DNA of 64,000 nt from Futiania mangrovi (GTDB lineage Bacteria; Pseudomonadota; Alphaproteobacteria; Futianiales; Futianiaceae). This document shows, piece by piece, positions 46,927 to 58,343 of this stretch. The stretch lies in assembly GCF_024158125.1 (NCBI RefSeq), contig NZ_JAMZFT010000002.1:372001-436000 (forward strand). The letters are read 5' to 3'. The notes under the pieces were generated by a model. That model made no database searches, had not been told where the DNA came from, and saw only the letters and a program-made list of their open reading frames with translations. Position 1 is the stretch's first letter. The number at the start of each line of letters is the position of its first letter. A program made the position numbers and the translations under genes.

Positions 46927-49431
46927 ATGGCTCGGACACGGCGCATGAGCGACAGCGGGCGGCGCGGCGCGCGCACGGACGAAGGACTGCGCGCCTTCCT
47001 GCGCCGCCGGGCAGGGGAGGGGGCTGGCCTCCTGATGATCCTGCTCGCGGTTTTCATCGCCCTGGCGCTTGCGAGCTACGACCCCGCCGACCCCTCTCCG
47101 ACACACGCCGCACCCGGCCCCGTCTCGAACCTTGCCGGGACGTCGGGTGCCTATGTGGCCGACCTGCTCCTTCAGACGCTCGGTCTCGGGGCACTGGCCG
47201 TCGCCCTGAGCCTCGTGGTGTGGGGCGTCCGGCTCCTGACCCACGTCCGCGCCAGGTACGAGGCAGTGCGCGTTGCCGCCTGGCCGCTGGGTGTGCTTGG
47301 GCTTGCAGCCGCCTTCGCCTTCCTGCCGGCACCGGATGCATGGCCGATCCGCACCGGGCTCGGCGGCCATCTCGGGGCGCTGATTGCCCACGCGCTCGAT
47401 ACGGGCCTGTCCGGATGGGTGGCGGCGCTGCCGCTGGCGCTGATCCGGGCGGGGGTGGCCCTGGCTGCGGCTGCGGTCCTTCTGCTGACGCTCGGCCTGC
47501 AACCGGTCGCGATCGCCCGCCGCCTTTGGACTGTGGGACGCGGTGGCTGGCGCTCGCTTCGGGGCGCGGGAGATTTGGCCGCGGACGCTTCCGCACGTCT
47601 GGGCGAGGCCGCACGTGCCGCGCGCCGGTTCCTCCCGCGCCGCAGCCGGGAGGACGACGATGCCCCGCGCCCGCGCCGCCCGCGCGAGCCGGTGCTCGGC
47701 CCGGCGCATGGAGCTGACGCTTTCGGCGCGGACGGCGACGATGCCTATGCCGCTGCGCCTCTCGCGCGGACGGAAGGCAGGTCCCCCCGCGAAGCGGGTC
47801 GCGATATCGGCCGCGATGCTGGCCGCGAGAAGGAAAAGCCCGCCCGCAAGGCGCGCAAGGCCGTCGGCGGCGGAGAGCAGCGGCTGCTCGCGCTCGATGG
47901 CGGCTCGCCCTATGCGCTGCCCTCGCTCAATTTTCTGGCGGCGCCGGGGGCGGTGGAGATGGATCCCGCCCTGTCTCCCGCCGCCCTGCAGGAGAATTCG
48001 CGTCTTCTCGAGGGCGTGCTGGACGACTTCGGCGTGAAGGGCGACATCATCGGTGCCAAGCCCGGGCCCGTCGTCACCCTGTACGAGCTGGAGCCCGCGC
48101 CGGGGTTGAAATCCTCCCGCGTGATCAATCTCGCTGACGACATCGCCCGCTCGATGAGCGCCATCTCCGCCCGCGTCGCGGTCATTCCCGGGCGCAACGC
48201 CATCGGCGTGGAGCTTCCCAACCGCCGCCGCCAGACCGTCTACCTGCGGGAGCTTCTGGCCTCGCGGGAGTACGAACAGGCACCCTTCAAGCTTGCGCTG
48301 GCACTCGGCAAGACCATCGGCGGCGAGTCGGTCATCGCGGACCTTGCCCGCATGCCGCATCTTCTCGTCGCGGGCACCACGGGCTCGGGCAAGTCGGTCG
48401 CGATCAACACCATGGTGCTGTCGCTCCTCTACCGGCTGCCGCCCGATCAGGTGAAGCTGATCATGATCGACCCGAAGATGCTGGAACTGTCGGTCTACGA
48501 CGGCATCCCCCATCTTCTGGCACCGGTGGTGACCGATCCCAAGAAGGCGGTCGTGGCGCTGAAGTGGGTCGTCCGCGAGATGGAGGACCGCTACCGCAAG
48601 ATGTCGAAGCTCGGCGTCCGCAACATCGCCGGCTACAACCAGCGCATGGGGGAGCTGGAGGCGCGCGGCGAGACGCTGACCCGCGAGATCCAGACCGGCT
48701 TCGATCCCGACACGGGCCGCCCGACCTACGAGGAGGAAGAGATCGCGCCCGAGAAGATGCCCTTCATCGTCGTCATCGTGGACGAGATGGCGGACCTGAT
48801 GATGGTCGCGGGCAAGGATGTCGAGGGATCGATCCAGCGGCTGGCCCAGATGGCGCGCGCGGCCGGCATCCACCTCGTCATGGCCACGCAGCGCCCGTCG
48901 GTCGACGTCATCACCGGCACGATCAAGGCGAACTTCCCGACCCGCATTTCCTTCCAGGTGACATCGAAGATCGACAGCCGCACCATCCTCGGCGAGCAGG
49001 GGGCCGAACAGCTTCTGGGCCAGGGCGACATGCTCTACATGGAGGGCGGGGGCCGGATCCGCCGCGTCCACGGGCCCTTTGTCTCCGACACGGAGGTCGA
49101 GGAGGTGGTGGCCTGGCTGAAGGCGCAGGGCTCGCCCGACTATCTCGACGCCGTGACCGAGGACGAGGAAGACATGGGCGGCGGCGGTGCTGCGGGCGGC
49201 TTCGACGACGGCGACGGGGGCAGCAGCGGCAACGATCCGCTGTTCGACCAGGCCGTCGCCATCGTGGCGGCCGAGCGCAAGGCCTCGACCAGCTATCTGC
49301 AGCGCCGTCTCCAGATCGGCTACAACCGCGCCGCCCGGATCGTGGAGGAGATGGAGGAGCAGGGCATCATCGGCCGGCCCAACCATGTGGGGCGCAGGGA
49401 GATCCTCGTCCGCGACCCGAACGAGGATTAG
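46927..49431 (+). CDS. ftsK: DNA translocase FtsK
   Basis: Septum-anchored motor that pumps DNA and activates XerCD at dif. 834 residues. Four N-terminal membrane helices (about residues 33-190), a Pro/Arg/Asp-rich linker, then the RecA-like motor with Walker [16 protein letters not shown] near residue 480, Walker [14 protein letters not shown], and the C-terminal winged-helix gamma domain ([22 protein letters not shown]) that reads polar KOPS sequences. GGACGGAGC precedes the ATG. Followed by lolA, the usual order. Confidence 0.97.
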   Translation: MARTRRMSDSGRRGARTDEGLRAFLRRRAGEGAGLLMILLAVFIALALASYDPADPSPTHAAPGPVSNLAGTSGAYVADLLLQTLGLGALAVALSLVVWGVRLLTHVRARYEAVRVAAWPLGVLGLAAAFAFLPAPDAWPIRTGLGGHLGALIAHALDTGLSGWVAALPLALIRAGVALAAAAVLLLTLGLQPVAIARRLWTVGRGGWRSLRGAGDLAADASARLGEAARAARRFLPRRSREDDDAPRPRRPREPVLGPAHGADAFGADGDDAYAAAPLARTEGRSPREAGRDIGRDAGREKEKPARKARKAVGGGEQRLLALDGGSPYALPSLNFLAAPGAVEMDPALSPAALQENSRLLEGVLDDFGVKGDIIGAKPGPVVTLYELEPAPGLKSSRVINLADDIARSMSAISARVAVIPGRNAIGVELPNRRRQTVYLRELLASREYEQAPFKLALALGKTIGGESVIADLARMPHLLVAGTTGSGKSVAINTMVLSLLYRLPPDQVKLIMIDPKMLELSVYDGIPHLLAPVVTDPKKAVVALKWVVREMEDRYRKMSKLGVRNIAGYNQRMGELEARGETLTREIQTGFDPDTGRPTYEEEEIAPEKMPFIVVIVDEMADLMMVAGKDVEGSIQRLAQMARAAGIHLVMATQRPSVDVITGTIKANFPTRISFQVTSKIDSRTILGEQGAEQLLGQGDMLYMEGGGRIRRVHGPFVSDTEVEEVVAWLKAQGSPDYLDAVTEDEEDMGGGGAAGGFDDGDGGSSGNDPLFDQAVAIVAAERKASTSYLQRRLQIGYNRAARIVEEMEEQGIIGRPNHVGRREILVRDPNED

Positions 49432-49564
49432 GTCCGCTCCGGCTCAGGGCACGGGAGCGGGCCGGTGGCCTCGCGCAGGCGACGGAACGCGCCTCGCCGG
49501 AACGTTTTGCGGGGGCGCGGCATTGTCCCGATGCCGCCGTATTCAGGGTCTAGGGATCAGCGCC

Positions 49565-50203
49565 ATGAGTATTCGACACAGCCTTGCCGCCACACTCGCC
49601 GCCGCCGCTGCCATGCTTGCCCTGCTGCTGGCGGGGCCGCCGGCCCATTCTGCCGATCTCGATGCGGGAGACGTGCGTGCGCTCGACCGCATCAGCGGCT
49701 GGCTCAATGCCAATCCCCGCCTTCAGGCTGCCTTCGTGCAGATCAATCCGGACGGCACGATCGTCGACGGGACCGTCTACATGTGGCGGCCGGGCCGGAT
49801 GCGGTTCGAATACCGGCCGCCGACGCCGATTCGCGTGATTGCCGATGGAACCTGGGTCGTGCTCGAGGACATGGAGCTTGACACCCAGGACCGCTACCCG
49901 CTTTCGGCAACGCCGCTTTCGCTCCTCCTCGACGACGAGGTCGACCTCAAGGAAAGCGCGCTGATCGAGGACGTGACCCGCGCCGACGGCACGATCCGCG
50001 TCACGGCCCGCGACCGCGACAACCCGGACCAGGGCCGGATCGTCATCGTCTTCAACGAGGAGCCGCTCGCGCTCCGGCAATGGATCATCACCGACACGCA
50101 GGGTCAGCGAACCACGGTCGCGCTGAAGGACGTGCGCACGGGAATGAGCCTCGATCCCAGGCTCTTCGTGGCCAACGATCCGCTGCCCCAGGGGCCGCGC
50201 TGA
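49565..50203 (+). CDS. lolA: Outer-membrane lipoprotein carrier protein LolA
   Basis: Periplasmic chaperone that carries lipoproteins from LolCDE to the outer membrane. 212 residues with a signal peptide (cleavage near AHSAD, residue 30). Mature region with QAAFVQINPDGTIVDGTVYMWRPGRMRFEY and WVVLEDMELDTQDRYPL matches the family fold. ATG 49565. It lies 133 bp after ftsK, a conserved pairing. No LolB is visible, consistent with alphaproteobacteria. Confidence 0.92.
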   Translation: MSIRHSLAATLAAAAAMLALLLAGPPAHSADLDAGDVRALDRISGWLNANPRLQAAFVQINPDGTIVDGTVYMWRPGRMRFEYRPPTPIRVIADGTWVVLEDMELDTQDRYPLSATPLSLLLDDEVDLKESALIEDVTRADGTIRVTARDRDNPDQGRIVIVFNEEPLALRQWIITDTQGQRTTVALKDVRTGMSLDPRLFVANDPLPQGPR

Positions 50204-50341
50204 CGCGGGTTCCGGGGCGCTGCCTGTCCCCGCTTGTGAGGCCCGTGCCGGCGTGCTAGCGATCTGTCCAGGCGCTCAACAGGGAGCAGGATCGGGTCGC
50301 GTGCATGATTCTCCGCGCACGGGTGCCCGGCTGACCGGAAC

Positions 50342-51718
50342 ATGAAAGACGCGGCCCGCAGTCCGCAGGATACCCGCGACCGCCTTGCCGCATGGCTTGC
50401 CGAACGGCAGGTCAGCGAGGTCGAGTGCATCGTCGCCGACATGAACGGCCTCGCGCGCGGCAAGATCCTGCCGACGAAGAAGTTTCTCGATACCTTCGAC
50501 GAGCGTTCGTTGCGTCTTCCGGAATCGATCTTCCTGCAGACGGTGACCGGCGACATGATCGATTCCGAGGTGCTGTCGGAGACCGAGCCGGATGTGATTC
50601 TCCTGCCGGACCCCGACACCGTCCGCCTCGTGCCCTGGTATGACGAGCCGACCGCGCAGATCATCTGCGATGCCGTCTACAAGGACGGCAGCCCCGTGAC
50701 GGTGGCGCCGCGCCAGGTGCTGAAGCGCATCCTCGCCCTCTACGACCAGCGGGGCTGGAAGCCCGTCGTCGCGCCGGAGGTCGAGTTCTACCTCTGCCAG
50801 AAGAACGTCGATCCCGACTACCCGCTGGTTCCGCCGATCGGAAAGTCCGGGCGGCAGGAGAACGCCCGCCAGCCCTATGGCATCGACGCGGTCAACGAGT
50901 TCGATCCGCTGTTCGAGGACGTCTACGACTATTGCGAGGAGCAGGCGATCGACATCGACACGCTGATCCACGAGGCGGGGGCGGCGCAGTGCGAGATCAA
51001 CTTCAACCACGGCGACCCGCTGAGCCTCGCGGACCAGACATTCCTGTTCAAGCGGACCGTGCGCCAGGCGGCCCTGCGGCACGACGTGTACGCGACCTTC
51101 ATGGCCAAGCCCTACCAGGGTGAACCCGGTAGTGCCATGCACATCCACCAGTCGATCCTCGATGTGGAGACGGGGCGAAACCTCTTCGCCACGCCAACGG
51201 GCAAGGACACCGCGCTCTTCAAGAACTACATCGCGGGCCTTCAGAAGTTCCTGCCCGGTGCGATGCCGCTGATCGCCCCGAACGTGAACTCCTACCGCCG
51301 CCTGATTCGCGACCTCTCGGCGCCCGTCAACACTCATTGGGGGCGGGAGAACCGAACCGTCGGCCTGCGCGTGCCCGATTCCCGGCCCGCGAACCGGCGC
51401 GTCGAGAACCGGGTGCCCGGTGCCGACGCCAATCCCTATCTCGCCATCGCGGCGACGCTTGCCTGCGGCTACCTCGGCATGCGCAAGCGGCTGAAGCCGA
51501 CGCCCGAGATGACGAAGAGTGCCTATCTCTCCCAGCGGTACGCGCTTCCCCGCCACATCCTCGACGCGCTACAGAAGCTGAAGTCCGCGACCGAACTGCG
51601 GGAAATTCTCGGGCCCGACTTCGTCCAGGTCTACCTGGAGGTCAAGCTGGAGGAGCACCACGCCTACCAGCAGGTGATTTCGGCCTGGGAGCGGGAGCAC
51701 CTGCTGCTCAACGTCTGA
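50342..51718 (+). CDS. Glutamine synthetase family protein (gamma-glutamylpolyamine synthetase-like)
   Basis: 458 residues. The catalytic domain shows VVAPEVEFYL (metal-binding glutamates), CEINFNHGDPL, GSAMHIHQS, and LIAPNVNSYRRLIRD. Length and motifs match PuuA/GlnT-type enzymes that join glutamate to amines such as putrescine, rather than the adenylylated GlnA dodecamer; the adenylylation-site tyrosine loop is not recognisable. No other puu genes are adjacent, so the amine is unknown. Monocistronic, with 138 bp upstream and 144 bp downstream gaps that hold no other feature I can see. Confidence 0.88.
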   Translation: MKDAARSPQDTRDRLAAWLAERQVSEVECIVADMNGLARGKILPTKKFLDTFDERSLRLPESIFLQTVTGDMIDSEVLSETEPDVILLPDPDTVRLVPWYDEPTAQIICDAVYKDGSPVTVAPRQVLKRILALYDQRGWKPVVAPEVEFYLCQKNVDPDYPLVPPIGKSGRQENARQPYGIDAVNEFDPLFEDVYDYCEEQAIDIDTLIHEAGAAQCEINFNHGDPLSLADQTFLFKRTVRQAALRHDVYATFMAKPYQGEPGSAMHIHQSILDVETGRNLFATPTGKDTALFKNYIAGLQKFLPGAMPLIAPNVNSYRRLIRDLSAPVNTHWGRENRTVGLRVPDSRPANRRVENRVPGADANPYLAIAATLACGYLGMRKRLKPTPEMTKSAYLSQRYALPRHILDALQKLKSATELREILGPDFVQVYLEVKLEEHHAYQQVISAWEREHLLLNV

Positions 51719-51862
51719 CCGCCCGGGTATACGCGGCCAGTCAGCTGTCCAGATCACGGGGAGGCGGCGTGCGAATCCCTGCGCGCCCGGATGGGCAAGT
51801 GTTGCGGCAGCGCGCCGGTTCCTCTCTTATGCCTCATGCCCACCGCCTGCACGAGGCTGCAC

Positions 51863-52705
51863 ATGTCCCTCTCCCGCCGCCTTCGCCGCCTCGCCTTCGG
51901 GCTTGCCACGCTCGCCGGGCGGCCGCGCGGGTTCTTCATTCCCTACCGGTATGCCTCCGGCGTGGACGTTCCGGGCCACGACGCCTATCCGGAGATCGGA
52001 GGTCTGCTCGACGCCGCGCGGCCCCGATTCGCCGACTGCTTGAACGCGCTCGAAGCTCACGCGGACGCCTTCGCCCGCATCGGTTCCGCACCCCCGCCCG
52101 CACCGCGCTGGACGCAGGACTGGTTCCCGACCCCCGATGCCGCGGTCCTCTATCACATGGTAGCGACGCTCGCCCCCCTGCGCCTTGTCGAGGTGGGGTC
52201 GGGCCATTCCACCCGCTTTGCCATGGCGGCGGTGGCCGACGGGGCGCTTGCCACCCGGATAACCGCGATCGACCCGGCCCCGCGCGCCGACATCGCCGCC
52301 CTGCCGCTGACCCTGCTGCGCACGACGGTGCAGCAGGTGGACGACGCGCCGTTCGCCGCACTTCGGCCCGGCGACATTCTCAGCATCGATTCGAGCCATA
52401 TCCTGATGCCCGGCACGGACGTGGACCGGCTGTTCGCGCGGGTTCTTCCGGCCCTACCGGCCGGTGTGACCGTTCACATCCACGACATTTTCCTGCCCGA
52501 CGGTTATCCTGCGGGCTGGGCCTGGCGCGGATACAATGAGCAGAACGCGGTTGCCGCCCTGCTCGCCGGCGGCGGATGGGAGATTCTCTGGGCGAGCCAT
52601 TACGCCGTGACCCGCATGAGGGACGAGGTGTCCGCAAGCGTGATCGGCCGCCTGCCCACGGTACCGGGGGCGCAGCCTGCCGGTCTCTGGCTGCGGAAGA
52701 TGTGA
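51863..52705 (+). CDS. Class I SAM-dependent methyltransferase
   Basis: 280 residues. Motif I RLVEVGSGHSTRFAMAAV near residue 105, followed by the acidic ITAIDPAPRADI and DILSIDSSHILM, matching Rossmann-fold methyltransferases that act on small molecules or glycans. An aromatic-rich C-terminus (GWAWRGYNEQNAVAALLAG) resembles proteins of polysaccharide clusters. ATG 51863 has GAGG six bases upstream. Sits 49 bp before the cyclase gene; acceptor unknown. Confidence 0.8.
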   Translation: MSLSRRLRRLAFGLATLAGRPRGFFIPYRYASGVDVPGHDAYPEIGGLLDAARPRFADCLNALEAHADAFARIGSAPPPAPRWTQDWFPTPDAAVLYHMVATLAPLRLVEVGSGHSTRFAMAAVADGALATRITAIDPAPRADIAALPLTLLRTTVQQVDDAPFAALRPGDILSIDSSHILMPGTDVDRLFARVLPALPAGVTVHIHDIFLPDGYPAGWAWRGYNEQNAVAALLAGGGWEILWASHYAVTRMRDEVSASVIGRLPTVPGAQPAGLWLRKM

Positions 52706-52754
52706 CGCGGCAAGCGGGCGCCAGAGCCCGCACCGCCATGAGCGAGGGCAGGGG

Positions 52755-54095
52755 ATGCGGAAGTTCAGGGACTTCCTGATCGGGGCGCCGCCCGAGGGTG
52801 AGCTGCCCGCGCGCGTGCGCGCCGATGTTGCCCGCCAGCAAAACGACAGCGAGATCCTGATCGGCTGGGTGCTTCTGCTCCTGGTCGCCATCCTCGGCGC
52901 GCTCTACGGCATCGCGCCCAAGGCCTTCGACGAGAAGGCGCCGTTCGAGCCTGTCCCGGTCGTGATCGCGTGCCTGGGCGCGCTCGCCGCGATTCGCCTC
53001 CTGCTCGCCTACCTGCATGCCTTGCCCCGCGTTCTGCTGGCGTTCAGCGTCATCGCGGAGGTCGGCCTGCTCATCGGCCTGATCTGGAGCTTCCACATCC
53101 AGTATGGCCAGCCGCCGGGGTTCTACCTGAAGGCGCCGACCATCCTTTACCTGTTCGGCATCCTCGCGTTGCGCGGCTTGCGGTTCGAGGCGGGCTATGT
53201 GCTGCTCGCCGGGCTGGTGGCCGCCGCGGGGTGGGCGTGGCTCGTCTGGTATGCCGTCTCGGGAATGTCGATCGGCGACCCGATCACGCGCGATTTCGTG
53301 GAGTACATGACGTCCTACCGTGTCCTGCTGGGCGCGGAGTTCGACAAGATCCTCGCGATCCTGATGGTGACCGGCGTTCTGGCGCTCGCCATCGTCCGGG
53401 CCAACCGCCTGCTGGTGCGTGCGGCGGCGCAGGGCCATGCGGCCCGCGACCTGTCGCGCTTCTTCGCGCCGGAGGTGGTAAGCCGCATCACCGGGGCGGA
53501 AGACCGTATCGCCGCGGGCGAGGGCGAGATGCGCGAAGCGGCGATCCTGCTCGTCGACATCCGGGGGTTCTCGGCGCTTGCCGCCGAGTGGCCGCCTGCG
53601 CGCACCATGAGCGTGCTCGCCGAATACGAGGCCCGCATGGTGCCGCTGATCCGCGGCCACGATGGCACCGTGGACAAGTTCATGGGTGACGGCATCCTCG
53701 CGACATTCGGTGCGGCGCGGGTCAGCGAAACGGCGGCCGCCGACGCCGTCGCCGCTGCGCTGGCCGTCGCGGACGCCGCAGCCTTCTGGGCGCAGGAGCG
53801 GCGCGAGGCCGGCGAGCAGGTGCTCGAGATCGGTGTGGGCGTGGCCTCGGGCCCCGTCGTTTTCGGGGCTGTCGGGCATGACGAGCGGTTGGAGTACACG
53901 GTGATCGGTGCGGCGGTGAACCTCGCCGCCAAGCTCGAAAAGCACAACAAGGTGCTCGGGTCGCGCGTGCTCACCGATGCGGAGACGGTCGCGTTGGCCC
54001 GTGCGCAGGGATGGGCGGGACAGCCTCTCCGGAGCGTGACGGGCACGCGTGTCGACGGCCTCGACCGGCCAGCCGACCTGGCGGTCCTGGCCTGA
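52755..54095 (+). CDS. Membrane-bound class III adenylate/guanylate cyclase
   Basis: 446 residues. About six transmembrane helices (residues 35-220) precede a short linker (RDLSRFFAPEVVSRITG) and a catalytic domain with ILLVDIRGFSALAAE (metal aspartate), FMGDGILATFG (second aspartate) and EYTVIGAAVNLAAKLE. Such proteins make cAMP in response to envelope or ligand signals. No Crp-like regulator or phosphodiesterase is adjacent. Converges on the peptide ABC permease gene; a GGTAGGGCC nonamer sits in the 43-bp gap. Confidence 0.93.
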   Translation: MRKFRDFLIGAPPEGELPARVRADVARQQNDSEILIGWVLLLLVAILGALYGIAPKAFDEKAPFEPVPVVIACLGALAAIRLLLAYLHALPRVLLAFSVIAEVGLLIGLIWSFHIQYGQPPGFYLKAPTILYLFGILALRGLRFEAGYVLLAGLVAAAGWAWLVWYAVSGMSIGDPITRDFVEYMTSYRVLLGAEFDKILAILMVTGVLALAIVRANRLLVRAAAQGHAARDLSRFFAPEVVSRITGAEDRIAAGEGEMREAAILLVDIRGFSALAAEWPPARTMSVLAEYEARMVPLIRGHDGTVDKFMGDGILATFGAARVSETAAADAVAAALAVADAAAFWAQERREAGEQVLEIGVGVASGPVVFGAVGHDERLEYTVIGAAVNLAAKLEKHNKVLGSRVLTDAETVALARAQGWAGQPLRSVTGTRVDGLDRPADLAVLA

Positions 54096-54138
54096 ACTTG
54101 GCGGGTCTGCCTGGCCCTACCGGATGCGTTGCACGGCC

Positions 54139-55296
54139 TCACGCATAGGGATCGGCCGCGTCGCGCAGGCCGTCGCCGAGGAAATTGAAGGCCAGCACAA
54201 CGATGATGACCGGGATCATCGGCGCCATCAGCCAGGGATAGACCGTGACGACGGTCAGGTTCTGCGCCTCGTTCAGCAGCACTCCCCACGAAACGGCGGG
54301 CCGCTTGAGACCCAGGTTCAGGAAGGAGAGCGCCGTTTCGCCCAGGATCATGGTCGGGATGGAAAGCGTGGCCGACGCAATCAGGTGGCTCGTGAAGCCC
54401 GGCAGCAGGTGGCGCGCGATGACGCGGCGGGGCCTGGCGCCCATCAGCACGGCGGCGGTTGCGTAGTCCTCCTCGCGCAGGGACAGCAGCTTGGAGCGGA
54501 CAGCGCGCGCCAGCCCCGGCCAGTCGAGCAGGCCCAGGATCACGGTAATACCTATGTAGATCAGCACCGGGCTCCACGTCACCGGCAGCGCTGCCGACAG
54601 CGCCATCCACATCGGCAGTTCCGGCAGTGAGCGCAGGATCTCGATCACCCGCTGAATGGCGGCATCGACCAGCCCGCCGAAATACCCGGCCATACCGCCC
54701 AGCACGATGCCGAGCGTCAGGCTGATCGCGACGCCGATCAGGCCGACGGTCAGCGAGATCCGCGCCCCGTAGACGATCCCCGAGAACAGGTCCCGGCCCA
54801 GCCGGTCGGTGCCGAAAAGGAAAAGCGTGCCTCCCTCCGGCGCGCAGACGAGCCGGAAACGTGCCTCGACCAGCCCCCAGAACAGGTAGGGCTCACCGGC
54901 GCAGAAGAAGCGCAAGGGCTGCGGCGCGGTCCGGTCGATCCGGTACTCCCAGCGGAAGTTCGCCAGGTCCGGCTCGGCGATCATGGGATAGGTGAAGGGC
55001 CCGACGAACCGGCCCTCGTGAAACAGATGCACGCCCTGAGGCGGGGCATAGAGGTGTGCGTTGTCGCGCGCGTTGGCCGTGTAGGGCGCGATCACCTCTG
55101 CGAACGGTACGGTGAGGTAGATCAGCAGCAGCAGCACGCCGGACCACAGCGCGACCTTGTGCCGCTTGAACCGCCACCACATCAGCTTCCATTGCGAGGC
55201 GCGGAAATACCGCTCCTGCTCCGGCGTCAGGACGTCGTCCTGCCCGGGTTGGAAGGGCGCCTGGTCGACGTAGTGCTCGAGCTTGTCCCCGTTCAT
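54139..55296 (-). CDS. ABC transporter permease, OppC/YejE type
   Basis: 385 residues. An N-terminal helix near residue 47, a periplasmic insert of about 110 residues (typical OppC N-terminal region), then five transmembrane helices. The cytoplasmic coupling segment EEDYATAAVLMGARPRRVIARHLLPG matches binding-protein-dependent importers. ATG 55296 overlaps the upstream permease stop (ATGA). Last gene of an ATPase-SBP-permease-permease operon read on the minus strand. Confidence 0.92.
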   Translation of the reverse strand: MNGDKLEHYVDQAPFQPGQDDVLTPEQERYFRASQWKLMWWRFKRHKVALWSGVLLLLIYLTVPFAEVIAPYTANARDNAHLYAPPQGVHLFHEGRFVGPFTYPMIAEPDLANFRWEYRIDRTAPQPLRFFCAGEPYLFWGLVEARFRLVCAPEGGTLFLFGTDRLGRDLFSGIVYGARISLTVGLIGVAISLTLGIVLGGMAGYFGGLVDAAIQRVIEILRSLPELPMWMALSAALPVTWSPVLIYIGITVILGLLDWPGLARAVRSKLLSLREEDYATAAVLMGARPRRVIARHLLPGFTSHLIASATLSIPTMILGETALSFLNLGLKRPAVSWGVLLNEAQNLTVVTVYPWLMAPMIPVIIVVLAFNFLGDGLRDAADPYA

Positions 55297-56318
55297 CGCT
55301 TGCGCCCTCCCTCGAGCCGGATGCGCGGATCGAGCATCGCGAGCAGCAGGTCGGAGATCAGCATGCCGACGAGCGTCAGGACCGCCACGAACAGCAGGAT
55401 GAAGCCGGCGAGATACTGGTCCTGCGACTGCAGTGCGCCGAGCAGGATCGGCCCTACCGTGGGCAGGTTCAGCACGACCGACACGATGACCGAACCGGAG
55501 ACAAGTTGCGGCAGCAGATTGCCGATGTCCGCGATGAAGGGATTGAGTGCCATGCGCAGCGGATACTTCACGAGCAGCGTACGCTCGCCGAGGCCCTTTG
55601 CGCGCGCCGTGGTGACATAGGGCTTGCGCAACTCGTCGAGCAAATTGGCCCTCAGCCTGCGGATCATCGCGGCCGTGCCCGCTGTCCCGATCACGATGGT
55701 GGGCACGATCAGGTGCGCGAGCACCGAGCCGAGCTTGGCGAGGCTCCATGGCTCGCCGATGTATTCCGGTGCCATCAGGCCGCCGACGGAGAGACCGAAC
55801 CACACGTTCGCGTAATAGAGCAGGATCAGCCCCAGCAGGAAGTTCGGCGTCGCGAGGCCGAGGTAGCCGACGAGCGTGATCCCGTAGTCGCCCCAGGAAT
55901 ATTGCCGTGTCGCCGAATAGATCCCGATCGGGAAGGACACCACATAGACGAACAGCACGGTCGCGAGGTTGAGCACGATCGTCAGCAGGACGGTCTGCCC
56001 CACGACCTCGGTCACCGGCCGGTCATACTCGAACGACCAGCCGAAATTCCCCTGCAGGATACCGCTGAAGCCGTTTGGCCCCGGCAGGGCGCCGATCCAG
56101 ATCAGGTACCGCTCGAGAAAAGGGCGGTCGAGCGCGAACTCGTTGCGCAGGAACTCTAGCTTGGCGACCGATGCGCTCTCGCCCTGGGCCTGAAGTTCCG
56201 CAATCTGGTTCGTCAGATAGTCGCCTGGCGGCAGTTCGATCACCAGGAACATCAGAAGGGAAACCACGATCAGCGTCGGGATCATGGTCAGCAGGCGGCG
56301 GATGACATAAGTCCCCAT
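55293..56318 (-). CDS. ABC transporter permease, OppB/YejB type
   Basis: 341 residues. N-terminal YVIRRLLTMIPTLIVVSLLMFLVIELPPGD is the OppB signature, followed by a periplasmic loop and five more helices. Coupling segment KPYVTTARAKGLGERTLLVKYPLR. Pairs with the next permease to form the membrane pore. One GGTAGGGCC nonamer near residue 290. Downstream of the substrate-binding protein by about 50 bp. Confidence 0.92.
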   Translation of the reverse strand: MGTYVIRRLLTMIPTLIVVSLLMFLVIELPPGDYLTNQIAELQAQGESASVAKLEFLRNEFALDRPFLERYLIWIGALPGPNGFSGILQGNFGWSFEYDRPVTEVVGQTVLLTIVLNLATVLFVYVVSFPIGIYSATRQYSWGDYGITLVGYLGLATPNFLLGLILLYYANVWFGLSVGGLMAPEYIGEPWSLAKLGSVLAHLIVPTIVIGTAGTAAMIRRLRANLLDELRKPYVTTARAKGLGERTLLVKYPLRMALNPFIADIGNLLPQLVSGSVIVSVVLNLPTVGPILLGALQSQDQYLAGFILLFVAVLTLVGMLISDLLLAMLDPRIRLEGGRKR

Positions 56319-56370
56319 CAGCCACCCCTCCGGTGCTGCGCGGCCGTCCGGGATCTGCCCATAGGTCTCG

Positions 56371-58343
56371 TCATTGCGTGACCGGCGCCTCCCCTCGGCC
56401 CGGCGCGTCCGTGCGCCAGAAGGTGTCCATGCGGAACAGGCCGAAGTGCGCGCCCGGATCCCAGCCGTAGAATGCCGTCTCGGGCACGTTGCGCAGGACG
56501 TTCGACACGGCGACCGGCTGCGGGATCCCTTGCACCGTGCCGATGGTCAGCGTCTCCTCGGCATGGATCGCCAGCATGGCATCCCAGGCCTCCGCCTGTT
56601 CCTGCCGCGTCGTGGCCGTCCGCCAGCTGTCGTACAGCTCCAGAAGGCGCCGTGCCCATGCCGTGTCCGGTTCCTCGCCGCTCTTGCCGCGCGTTTCGTG
56701 GTACTGGCCCCACTCCGGCCAGGCAAGCATGGCCTGGCTGACCGGGGCGAGTTCGTCCGGCGCCATCTCCGGCGTCGGGATGCCGTTGTCGAAGCCGTCC
56801 CAGACGGACATGACGAGCTGTCCGGCAAACGCCCGGTTGCGCATGACGTCGCGTTGCGAGGCCTTCACGAACAGGCCGACGCCGATCTCCCGCCACGTCT
56901 CCTCGATCAGGGCCAGCATGTCGACCTGCTCCTGGCTTTCGCCCGCGGTCTCGACGATGATCTGCAACGGCCGCCCGTCGGGCAGCAGGCGGATGCCGTC
57001 GCCGCGGCGTTCGGTCAGGCCGATCTCGTCCAGCAGGCGGCCGGCCTCCGCCGGGTCGTACCGGCACCAGTCCGACCGGTAGGACTCCTGCGACAGCGGG
57101 CTGCGCGGCAGCGCCGTGTTGTTCGCGGGCGTGCCGAGGCCGAAGTACATCACCCGGTTCAGCATCTCCCGGTCGATGCCCAGTGACAGCGCATGGCGGA
57201 ACCTGCGGTCGCGCAGGAGCGCGCGCCAGACCGGATCGGTCACGGTCATGTTGGGATAGAGCGCCATGGCAGAGCCCTTGGAGATCGGCCACAGGTAGGT
57301 CCGGTAGTTCCCGCCGCGCTCCCCGCGCTTGAGCGTCGTGATGTTGGAGAAACCGATTCCGCGCGCTTGCAGGTCGCTTTCGCCCGCAGCGGTCTTCGCC
57401 GCGATCAGGCGCCCGTCCGCAACCATCAGGATCAGCCGGTCGATGTAGGGCAATTGCTGGCCCTGCGCGTCGATGCGGTGGAAAAACGGATTTCGGACAA
57501 GGACATAGCGCTGGGCAGGCGATTCTGTCGTGTTCACCCACGGCTGCAGGGTCGGCATCGCGATATTGGAGAAGTCGTACATCTCGTCGGCGCGATTGTG
57601 CAGCGCGGCCCAGTTCCGCACCCGCGCCTCCGCGATCATCCGTTCAAGTTCCGCCGGATCGCCGTAGCGCGCGTGGAACCGCTTCAGATAGTGCGCGGGG
57701 CGATAGATGAAGGGCGGCCGCGCCTTCGCCAGCTCCGGCAGGAACGCCGGGTTCGGCGCTTCCCAGGTGAAGCGCACGGCGGTTTCCGACAGGACCTCGA
57801 AACGGGGCAGCTTTCCCTCGACGAGAAAGAAGGCCGGCGGGCCCGAGGGCATCAGCTCGGCATTGTTCGCGACGTCTTCCCAGTAATACCGGAAGTCGTC
57901 GGCGGTGAAGGGTTGGCCGTCCGACCAGCGGTGTCCCTTGCGCAGGACCAGGGTGACGGCCCTGCCGTCCGGGCTGACCTCGACATCCTTCAGGATGTCC
58001 GGTTCGAGGTCGAGGTCTTCGGTCCAGCCGACCAGTCGGGCATAGCCCCAGACGACGGCAAGGCGCACGTCCTTCGTCCGCCCGATCAGCGTCGTCAGGT
58101 CACCCCCGTGGCGGCCGGGCACGCGGCCCATCGCAGCCATGTCCGTCACCATCGGTTCGGCCGGCACCCGTTCTGCGACCCGTGGCAGGATCGTCTGCGG
58201 GTGCGAGCGGCTGAGCGTCGGTGTCTCGACCAGTTCCGGCACGCCGTTCGCGCCGGTCCGGGTATCCGTCTGCGCGCCCGCCGGTGCGGCCATCGGGGCC
58301 AGCGCCAGCAGAAGGGCCACGGCCATACCGGTCAGACCGCGCC